The notes under the pieces are model-generated. The model ran no database searches, was not told where the DNA came from, and saw only the letters and a list, made by a program, of their open reading frames with translations. Source: Hibiscus mutabilis (lineage: Eukaryota > Streptophyta > Magnoliopsida > Malvales > Malvaceae). From it: a stretch of 64,000 nucleotides of DNA. Where the stretch lies: the NCBI GenBank assembly GCA_019671005.1, contig CM033745.1, forward strand, positions 38,423,834-38,487,833, written 5' to 3'. Positions 46,791 through 55,849 of this stretch are shown here, piece after piece. How positions within the stretch are numbered: the stretch's first letter is position 1; each line of letters begins with the position of its first letter. The position numbers and the translations under genes were made by a program.

Positions 46791-47972
46791 GGTTTCCCTA
46801 TAGCTCTTGATGATCCTTGCCTCGGAAGGACTATGTAGGGGAGGCAACATTTATCGGTGTAGTTGTAGGCTTAGTACCACCAAGAGGTTAATCACGAATA
46901 AAATGGCCTTGCTCACCACACTAAAAACATGCTCCAGTCTACTTATGGCACTGGCCTATTGGATGTCATTTCTAGCAGTAGTTGCAAACTGGGTTTTGTG
47001 AACTTCGATTGGAGCCTCCAGTGCTTTCAACGGAAGCCTTCTTGGCAAGAGATTAAGTTACGGTATGAGGCCGTTCAATATTTCTAGAACGGGAAGGCTG
47101 TGGATATGAGTTCTGCTTGGAGCCTTGATACTTGCCCTTCTTGTTCCAATTGGGAGGTCGAGAATCATCTTTAAACCGCTTCCCAAACTTACCAGATCCA
47201 CCGACCCTTTGAGTGCAGCTTCAGTGGCTTTAACTCAATTCACTAGATCTTGAAAATCTATGATGCCCAAAGCAGTAAACATAGGACGTAGCTCATCGCT
47301 AAGCCTGGCAACGAACATCCTACATTTGTCCTCCTCTTTTTTAATATATTTTGCACCATACCGACAGTACTTGTAGAAATCATGAACGTACTACTCGATA
47401 GGTCGACAACCCTACTTTAGATGAAGAAAGATACTGCGCCTTTCTACGAGGTGGTACTAGCTAATGTACTTCTTTTGGAATTCTTGAAAGAAGAACTCCC
47501 AGGTAACGATCTATTTAGGAAGAGTGAGAATAGTAGTCTCCCACCATTGAAGCGCTTCATCAGCTAGCAATTCGAGATCGCACTCTAGTTTATGCTCATC
47601 TGAACACTGTAGCTGTTTATTCAGGACCCTCAGCGTGTTGTCTAGTCAATATTCAGCAACCTCATGATTATCATCATCTTTTCTAGTGAAGGTGTATGCT
47701 CGTAGTGACGCCAGATTATCAAAAGGAGCCCGAGCATACTAGACAATAGGTGGAGTTGGTTGCACAGGTTGTTCAACTCTCATCGAGGCCATAAATTGTT
47801 TGAACATGTCGGCCATGTTCTGATAACACTGTGCATGTGCATCAGGCAATACCGATTCAACATTTTGGGGTGGGGGATTAAGTGGATTCGGTGGGTCTCC
47901 CCCTACTTCTTTGCCATGAGTCGAGGAGCTGGTAGCGTGCTCATTTATGTGAGCTTCGTTCGTCTTAGACAT
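46791..47972 (-). pseudogene. gag: G gag
   Basis: Starts MSKTNEAHINEHA at 47972. NMADMFKQFMASM and APFDNLASLRAYTFTRKDDD precede the gag core (LADEALQWWETT, WEFFFQEFQKKYIS). YCRYGAKYIKKEEDKCRMF lies near 47345-47390. Zinc-knuckle remnants at 46890-47000 include a stop at the last Cys position (GHFIRD then stop). Several stops, for example near 47740, 47650 and 47510, show decay. Confidence 0.83.
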
Positions 47973-48100
47973 ATCTATAACATAAAGAGATCGGATTAGT
48001 CAATAAGTCACAATATACGCAATATAAAACTCCTAGGTGGCAAAGTAACACAATAACAATGCAATAAGCTTCGGTTTAGTCCTAGAATCGACTAAACTCT

Positions 48101-48113
48101 AGCTCGGATACAA
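48101..48113 (-). promoter_or_regulatory. G primer binding site (tRNA-iMet type, degraded)
   Basis: Minus strand TGTATCCGAGCT close after the LTR end; the iMet complement TGGTATCAGAGC is still recognisable with a few changes. Confidence 0.65.
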
Positions 48114-48527
48114 CAAATGTAACACACCTTCCTGACCAGATTGATAATCGGGTCAGAGTATGCTACCGATGAACCAAATGGTGGTTGGTACAAAAATTTC
48201 AAACGATAATCGATGTTATCAAACTTAGACAACAATATTAAACAATACCACAATTCCATTTAGTCTATTACGAGCCTACGATTGCCCAATTATGACCAAT
48301 TTTAAACATTTTCATGTTTTAGGGAATAAATCATAATCTCAATATTTTAGGGCTCTTTCTCTAAAAATAGTCTTACTAAAAAGAAATTCATCATACAAAC
48401 AATGACCATGTAAATTTTCATGATATTCAGAATTCATTTACCCATCCAATTAAACTATGCAAGACTTAGTGACTATTTTGTAAACAAGGCGAAACTGTGT
48501 TCTATAGCTTCTAATCGAATTAACTGT

Positions 48528-48842
48528 TACCGTACCGATACATCTAGGGACATATCGGTACGCTAAGACTAATTTCCAATTTCCAGATTTAAGGGTAACA
48601 AACCCGTATCAATACGGTTGAGGGTCGTACCAATACTGGTTGACTACGTTAACTTCGTATCGATATGCCTTGACCCCATATCGATACCATTTTTGCACCC
48701 AAATTCCAGTAGCCAAAATTTGTACCGATATGCCTAGGCCATATCGATATGCCCCCCTTTGACCAATGTTGACCTGACCAGATATGCAAGGCCGTATCGA
48801 TACACCATCACCTGTATCGATATGCATTGCCCTGTAATGACA
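48528..48842. repeat. Cluster of RTAYCGRTAY near-palindromes (G 5' LTR)
   Basis: About ten copies in 310 bp, including GTACCGATAC, ATATCGGTAC, GTATCAATAC, GTATCGATAT, ATATCGATAC, GTACCGATAT, ATATCGATAT and GTATCGATAC. It is the densest of the four clusters. Confidence 0.82.
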
Positions 48843-49624
48843 GATTTTTGCTAGTTTTTAATCAATTTGACCTATTAAACAATGTCCAAATGCAATGAAA
48901 TTTTACACACAATATTCAATGTTATGAACAACTTGTATGCCAAATTTTAGGTTCGTTCAATCCATTTACTATGATTTCACCATTAGGGGCCAAATTGGCA
49001 TTTTTAGTCCTTTTTAAGCCCTATAATAAGACCATTTAGAATCTTAAACACTATTACACCACAAGCATAAAATATACATATCAAAAGAGCCTTATTTAAC
49101 TAGTCTATGTACTTTGCCACCTTACTAGGAGTTCGTAGGTTCTGTATACATTACTTTAGGCTTGCTTGTGACTTGTTCAACGCTACAACTTCTCCGATCT
49201 CCAACGGTGAATCTCTTAACCTAAAATGGATGAAATGCAATGCATTAGGCATACATTGCCTAGTGAGGCAATCAACATTAATGTCAATAAAAATGCAATG
49301 CATCCCAATTTATTTAATAACCATAATGATGCAATAAATCAATAGTATCAATGCAATGATCATGATCAATGGCAATATTTTCATAATTCAATATTAACCC
49401 TTGGATCGATTCCAGGTAGTGGATAAGCGAATTCCTACGTCTAACCAAATCATTGAAATGGTCTAGTCCCTCTACCTCACCAATATGACCAATATCACAA
49501 CACATCCCTCCGCCTCGCCAAATTAATATAGGTCGTAACCCTAGGACCGTAGTCCACCCGTACACTGAGCTCATGAATTCTAGGGCATGCCAATTGTATC
49601 TAATGTCCTTTTGAATCGAAGGTC

Positions 49625-49940
49625 TGGTGGCAATCATAATAATCGATGTTTAATAACAATAACTATGTTCAATGCACTTATCAATAAACAATGTTTCGAT
49701 GTCCATGTTCAATAGCGATATCAATAACAACGGCAATGTTCAATGATCTCAATAACAATAACAATGGTCGATGCTTTATTTACAATGTTTCGATGACAAT
49801 AAATTTGTCAATATCATTGTACAATGACAATGACAATAACAATAGCAATAACTATGTTCTATTTCCAATGTTCAATGCTTCAATAATTCAATGACTATAT
49901 CGATGGTGAATTCGATGACAATGAGCGATGGCAATGACTA
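49625..49940. repeat. CAATR-rich repeat (G 5' LTR)
   Basis: Counterpart of 42110-42440: CAATAAC, CAATGAC and CAATAGC units with roughly six-base spacing. Confidence 0.75.
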
Positions 49941-50885
49941 TAGCAATATCGATGTCCGATACTCAGTGCAATGACTTGCCTCCACTTACGAACGATATCC
50001 ACTAAGAGATTCGATGCAATATTCCATAACAATGATGTTTGCAATACTGTATACAATGAAAATGGAACCGAGAAAGGCACCTAGCCTAATACTGAGACTC
50101 TAACTACACTCACCTCAATTTTTGAAGCTTCCAAGGCTTTTGGATAGTAATCCCCTTGTTCCTAGATTTCGTTGGTAATGGTGGATAATCTCTTTCCACT
50201 TCTTGAGCAAGGAAAATCAATAGGGAATTTATTAGAATTGATAATACGATATCGAAATAAATATAACGATATCAAAATCGATATCTAAGCTCAATTTAGA
50301 CAATAACAATGAATTTTCCATGGATAGTCAAAACCCTAGCTTAAGATTACACTCAATATCTCCATAAATTTCAATAATAGTTTGAGGGATTAAGCTTATC
50401 CATTCGATAGCAATAAATCGAAGAACGGACAAGCTTGGAATCAAGCTCCAATGCATGTGCTTGCTTAGGTGAAGAAGATGAGATGGAGGTGCTAGCTTGA
50501 TTGGATAACCGAATAAGTTTCTATCTTTCTTTTCTATTTCATAACTCTAATAGCTATAGCCTTTCCTTCAATTGAAGGAATTGCATCAGATAATCCCACG
50601 TATGTCGTGATTATATTTGAGGAGGGTCTAACCGCAAGGTTAGTCCCTCAACTCTTAATTCTCTATGCTTGTACCCTCCCAAACTTTCAATTTCTATAAT
50701 TTAGTCACCAAAAAGATTTTCAATACAATCAATAAGGTCCTTAAATAATAATTTGACTCAATTGAAGTCCAATATCATACAATTGACATTGCGGTCAAAG
50801 TCAATACAATATTTGGACCTTTTTGAAGTAGGGTTTCCTATTGCCGGAACCCAATTTCGTCTAGACTGGTTTTGGGGATGTTATA

Positions 50886-50990
50886 GACCGTGTATACTTA
50901 CACGCAAAAGACTCATCTTGGCACTATTTTATTATTTTTCCAATACATATTTTCTTCCCCTTTTTCCAGTATTCACTTAGAGAGTCTACA
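50886..50990 (+). repeat. I 5' LTR, last 105 bp
   Basis: Differs from 57348-57452 at about six positions and ends GAGAGTCTACA. The upstream LTR part should lie left of G outside the window. Confidence 0.87.
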
Positions 50991-50996
50991 ATTTTT

Positions 50997-51012
50997 TGGT
51001 GTCATTGTCGGG
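50997..51012 (+). promoter_or_regulatory. I primer binding site (tRNA-Asp type, decayed)
   Basis: TGGTGTCATTGTCGGG, six bases after the LTR, against TGGCGCCGTTGCCGGG, the tRNA-Asp complement used by Athila/Calypso elements. All four differences are C-to-T or G-to-A. Confidence 0.75.
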
Positions 51013-51125
51013 TATTGCAATGGAATTGATTGTTTTTATTCTTACTTGTCTTTGTTTTAGTTTATGATTGGTTTCCTTTTATTATTTATTTTTTTCTAAC
51101 ATTATTTTTAGTTTCATTTATTTTA

Positions 51126-51800
51126 GGTACTTCTAGGAACATAGAGGATTGGAGAATGAACCATAGAGACCATGTTGGAGCTTATAACCGATGGCATAAC
51201 CAACAAAATTTTCCATGGTATGATCAAGTAGCTGAAATTTTTGCTTATGATAATGTCATTACTGCTGCAACATATATGCCATGGAAAATAGTCCTCAACA
51301 TCAGTCAAGTTACTTGTACGATGCTCATATAGACTTCTATGATGATTACAACTTTGTTGATACAATGCATTTATCTAGGCAAAAGAACTTGAACAACGAG
51401 TCCCAAGAAGTTAGAGCATTAGACCCATTCTACACTATTTGTGGAGAGAACCACCATGTGGATGAATTCCTTGCCAACACTGGGTCGGTAAATTTTATGC
51501 CAGTATTCTATAAGAATGCCATGCCACAGAAAGCCCAAAACAATTACCACAAGGGTAGAGATTCAAACAAGGATGTCCTCCCAATGATTACATGGAAAAG
51601 AATGATGTTACAATCCAGAGTTTGGAAGAAATAGTAAGAATCTTGGAAATTCAAATTGGACAACTTGCCAATGCACTAAAAATCGACCCCAAGGAGCCTT
51701 GCCAAGTGACACTGAAGATGCTTAGCACAAAGACAATGAGCAATGAAATGCCATAACCCTTCAAAGTGGTAAGCAATATGAGGCAGAGATGGCTGCCAAG
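51126..51800 (+). pseudogene. gag: I gag remnant (Athila type)
   Basis: The 5' part reads GTSRNIEDWRMNHRD and a Tyr/Asn-rich stretch I do not recognise. Then comes a decayed zinc knuckle (YTICGENHHVDEF, two Cys lost) followed by NTGSVNFMPVFYKN, and at about 51615-51780 the motif LEIQIGQLANAL with GALPSDTED and AITLQSGKQ in shifting frames. LExQIGQLA...LPSxTE...AITLRSGK is the signature of the Athila/Calypso gag C-terminus. The central gag domain is missing. At least three frameshifts. Confidence 0.75.
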
Positions 51801-52543
51801 CAACCAGATAACTGCCAAAGTGAAAAGCCAGTACCGGTAGACAAGCCCAAAGATGCAGAGAAAGAGGAAATTAAAACAAAAGATGCTAGTGGTAATGCCA
51901 GTACCAGTGCTAAAACCAGTGCCAACAATGATGCCATAATTGATGCCAAATAGCATATCGATGCCAAACAACATACCGATGCCAAAAATGTTGATGATGC
52001 CAACACACCTTGACAAAACCAGTGGAGCCATCATTTGCCAACCCTACGTCGATAAGACGAGCAGGTATTATTGTTGACAATTTTAAAATTCTTAAATGTA
52101 TAGATGAAATTGTATACCATGCAGATGAGCCAATGGAATCTATTTTGGATGAGAACCTGGAATTGAATTGCCAAGGAATGAAAGCAAATGCCATAAAACA
52201 AAAGTGCAATGCTGGAAGGAAAAGTAGATGCCAAATGACTGAGAGTGAAGAGCCGAAGAAGGAAAATTTTGTTGTAACAAAAATGCTAGTGATGTTGCTA
52301 TTCAAAATTGAAGATTTCATGAAGATTCTGGAACAAGATGAGGATGATTATGCCTTGACAACAAATAGATTCTTCAATTTTCTAAGGTGGTTGTTCAAGG
52401 CCACCATGGCAAAATGTTCTCTTTCATTGTGCCATCAAGATTTTGGCATACTAAAAGAAAAGCAATTATTTGGCTTTCTAACTTGGTTATTCAAGGAAAG
52501 TATTGCCACAGTCTACCACCCACCAACAAGGGCCAAAGATTGA
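51801..52543 (+). pseudogene. I linker and unrecognised ORF
   Basis: After gag the reading is rich in Asp-Ala-Lys and Ser-Ala repeats (51880-52010), then an open frame 52010-52543 (177 codons) that I do not recognise. It contains DNFKILKCIDEIVYHADEP, a Lys/Glu-rich middle and two similar blocks, FFNFLRWLFKATMAK and LFGFLTWLFKESIATV (about 52370-52420 and 52465-52515), which look like an internal duplication. In a normal Athila element protease and RT would start here. Function is unknown. Confidence 0.5.
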
Positions 52544-53317
52544 AACACTATTTGGAAAGTGATCAAAACTATGCCAAAGAGGTTATCCTCTTAGTGAAGG
52601 TACCATAACATCATCATCAGGTTCGAATCGTTGTAAATATTAGGCTTAGATTATTTTTTTCAGTATTTTCTTTGTTTAGTTTTTATTCTTTTAGTTTTAT
52701 TTTTGCTATGCTGCGTTGAAAGGTTTTCTTTGAGTTTGTACAAAATTAGAATGACAGGTACAATGCCAAAGCCAGACTTGGCATAATACGATAACACACT
52801 GAGCGAGATCTTCATACCAAGCAGAGTGCCATGCGAAATGCCAAGCATAATGCCAGCATTGAGGCCGGGCATGCGTTGGAATGGAATATTGGAAGAAGAG
52901 ATTGCCCTAACTTGATTAAGACTGACCCATTAGAGAGAGAGTATTTTTTCTTTGAGACTTAACCCTAGCCGCCCAAAATTAGGTTGGATTTAAATTCAAC
53001 TTAATCACCTTATCAGACCAATCTTTAAAACTTATCCTATCACTTACACCTTATCACATCACCCTTATCACTTTACCCCTTATCAAATCAAGCCTTTATT
53101 TTCCATCATTATCTCCATTAAATTCATCCACCATTATTACACCAATTAAACCACTCAATCTCTTTACTTTCTACCTACCCTTACCGTTTCAAGAACCAAA
53201 ATCTCTCTCCCTTTTTCTCACTTTTCCCTTTTCTTTTTCAAGTAAGAAACCAAGAATCATATTTCCCCTTCTTGTTCTTCCTTTGTTCAAACCATTCCAA
53301 GATTTCTTTTCGCTCCA
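52544..53317 (+). promoter_or_regulatory. I non-coding interval before the second ORF
   Basis: No gene is visible. Features are a T-rich stretch (52645-52705), five TTATC (GATAA) motifs at 53010, 53032, 53051, 53065 and 53080, and a pyrimidine-rich leader (53150-53290) ending just before the ATG at 53318. This layout would fit a private promoter and leader for the downstream ORF, but that is inference only. Confidence 0.4.
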
Positions 53318-54770
53318 ATGGCTTCCTCATCGACTACTATCTAAAGGTTTTTCAACGAGGAGAACTGGAAGAAGTTTGAAGCAAACTTTGCTTCAAGATC
53401 CTTTTGCTATGAGAAACACTTTGATTTTGAGACGGAAACAACCATTGATTTTCCCCCAGAGTTCATGGCGTTAGTCAACTTGAACAAGTGGAACAAGTTA
53501 TGTCAACAAAAATGGGAGATTTATGCGACCTTAGTTCAAGAGTTCTACGATCATCTTGTAACCAAAGACTCACCCTTCTTGATGATTCGAAGTAAGTGTA
53601 TGTGTTTCGATGAAGGCTATATTAACATAATGTTTGGGTTGGAAGGTGCAGGGGATGAACACTTTGAGTTTGCCGATTCAATGAGAGCAGCTAAGAGAAA
53701 GAAATTATTGACTGACTTGTGTGAGTCTGGCACGGTATGGATCGTATCGTCGAAAGGATACTGGGCAGTGAAATGGCTAGCCTTGAAGCCTTAACCGAGG
53801 GGCTAGAACCATTTCTTGAAGGCAAATTTGATGCCCATATCGCAAAATGAAATTGTGTTAGAGGAGAGGCTGGCATTGCTGCAATCAATCATCTTCATCC
53901 AGAAAATCAAACTTGGCCAGCTCATCATTGAAGAAACTTATAAATGTGCGGCGAGAGGTAATGGTAGTCTATTTTTCCCTCTTTTGATTTCTAACATTTG
54001 CATGCAACATGGTGTGCCCAAGCTTGATACAGATAAGGGCCAAACGATCAAGGGAACTACAATCACAACTGCTATTTCGAAGAACCTTACCGCTACCGAG
54101 GCCAATAAAAAAGGCAAGGGGAAAGGAAAGGTGCCAACACCAAAGCCTAAGGTGCTAAAGGCAGAGCCAACTCCCATGCCAACTGATGCAGTGGCGTCGC
54201 TCTCTCAGATCTACAAGCACCAGGAGAGTATTCTCCCAAAATTAGAGGTAGCTGAGGAACAGACTCTCAAGTTCTGGCGTTATGCTCATGCCAAGGATGT
54301 TTCCACGAAAGAGACTCTTTTAGGCCGGTCCTTGGGTGTCTTACCAAACTTCCCAGATTTTCCTACCGAGATCTTTGCCAGCGATGATGCTATGCCAGCC
54401 AATCCTCACTCAGTTCATACCCTATCTGATGCCACAGTCCCATTGTCTATAGTTTAAGTTAAATCTGATAGTTTTGAATCAGAGATTGAATCAAAGTAAC
54501 CCAAAACCAAGTCTGCCAAAGCAAAGTCTGCTAAGAAGTCTACCATGCCACTAATGGCACCTGCTCAGTCTGATGCCACTACTACTCCTACTGTATCGGA
54601 CCCTACCAAGATTGTGGAAGAAGTCCCCTAGGATGTTGGAGCCTCCACTGCCACAAAGCCAACAATGAAGGGAAGAAAGAGAATGGCCCTCGATCGTTGA
54701 CTTTGTGAAGAGAAAAAACCGAGTCACAAAAGAACTTTCATCCGAAGGGGATTCCTCCTCTTCCTAAACT
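53318..54770 (+). pseudogene. I ORF2: putative plant transposon protein domain
   Basis: ATG at 53318, with a stop nine codons later (53342), then frame 2 is open to 53794. Two compensating shifts (about 53770 and 53845) return to frame 2 to 54457, with a basic tail to about 54770. KWEIYATLVQEFYDHL, FDEGYINIMFGLEG and GNGSLFFPLLISNICMQHGVP match the 'putative plant transposon protein' family found in many retroelement-derived plant proteins (usual LFFPSLIT..C...GV). The tail is Lys/Pro/Thr-rich (KKGKGKGKVPTPKPK), possibly nucleic-acid binding. It sits where Athila elements carry an env-like gene. The role is unknown. Confidence 0.68.
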
Positions 54771-55849
54771 CCTTTACATTTCATTTCATTGCATTTTCAA
54801 GTTTATACATTTTATTTTTTCTGTTTTAATTTTGTATATATGTGTTGTTTCATGCATTGAGGAAAATGCACATCTTGTGTTTGGGGTGTGTGTTTCCTCA
54901 CATGTATACCATGCCATGCAATTCATGTTTAATTTCTGTTGCCATGCCACTTTAGATCGTATAAGATAGTTGCATACCGAACCACTAAAAAAGAAAATTT
55001 TACCTCGGATTAATTTTGAAGAATGTTAACATTTGTTAAGAAAGTTTAATTTGATCTAGATGTCTGCCCGATGAGGAAATTTTAATCTTCAGTTGTCATA
55101 CCATGCCAGCAGAGTAGTATGCAAGGTTAGCTTGGTAATTGATCTCTAGTTTAGGGAATTGAATTTACAATTAACACGTGACATTATCTAGTTCCATAGC
55201 AAACTTAGACTCTTTGAAACTATGCTCAGATTGAAAAAAAAAAGTTAAAAAATGATGCCAGGGTAAAAGAAACTAATAAGGGAGCAATGTTCTACCAAGG
55301 CAATGAAAAAAAAATGAACTATCCTCTACCTAGAGATAATAAGTTACTTGGGGCTTCCTAGTTTGCTCCCTATTAGTTCTCAAGTCCAAAACTTTAGGGT
55401 ATGAGTTGAAGAGAAAGCCTAGTGATGTTTGGATTAAGGTGGGGATTCGTGGTATACTCCCTCTTATCACTCACACTAAACAGTGTCACGAAGCAAGCCT
55501 AACTTAATGCCAACAGAACCCTTGGCAAAGAAAAAAAGAGAGAAAACTTTGATAAACAAATATGAGTTTAGGTAGTAAAATTGGCTAAGGTAATAAAAGG
55601 ATACTTAATGCATATTGCCTGCACATCATACACTCTTCATGAACTTAGACTAGAGTTAAACTGTTGCACTTGAATTACTACTTGCATGGCATTATTGCAC
55701 TGAGATACTGAGGGAAAAAATAGAGCCAAATTCTGCTTGCCAGCACTTGTTGCCATTCCAATCAAAATTTTGCCGAGGTAACTTTTTTACTATTTTTATT
55801 TTACTTTGTTTGCATTACTTGAGGACAAGCAATGAGTTAGGTTTGGGGG
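54771..55849 (+). other. I 3' non-coding region with two polypurine modules
   Basis: No gene is visible. A module TTGAGGAAAAT..GTTTGGGGTGTG at 54858-54890 resembles the true polypurine module TTGAGGACAAG..GTTTGGGGGTGTG at 55819-55852. Athila elements often carry such an internal copy after the coding region. The intervening 930 bp are A/T-rich. Confidence 0.6.
55838..55849 (+). promoter_or_regulatory. I polypurine tract
   Basis: The tract AGGTTTGGGGG directly before the TGTGCTACC LTR start is the standard Athila/Tat arrangement. Confidence 0.75.

Larger units (their letters stand above)
41191..50885 (-). mobile_element. Element G: chromovirus hosting D in its 3' LTR
   Basis: Minus strand: full 5' LTR 48118-50885 (2768 bp), internal 43383-48117, and the inner 2192 bp of the 3' LTR (41191-43382). 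The remaining 590 bp or so of that LTR should lie left of D, outside the window. The right flank GACCG (50886-50890) is LTR sequence of element I, as shown by the copy at 57348. Sampled LTR divergence is about 9-10%. Confidence 0.88.
48118..50885 (-). repeat. G 5' LTR (2.77 kb)
   Basis: Starts TGTAACACACC and ends GGGATGTTATA (CA mutated to TA). Holds TAYCGRTA motifs (48528-48842), the palindromic block (49543-49592) and a CAATR-rich run (49625-49940). No coding is visible. Confidence 0.9.

Noticed and set aside
50886..50990. A miniature element with 105-bp LTRs (50886-50990 and 57348-57452)
   Set aside because: The right copy continues upstream to a polypurine tract and TGTGCTACC at 55850, so the left copy is only the tail of a longer LTR cut by G.
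51651..52034. 127-codon minus-strand ORF with hydrophobic composition in element I
   Set aside because: It lies antisense to the gag linker, and its Ile/Leu/Phe pattern is the mirror of TGCCA-rich coding. No domain, no start context.
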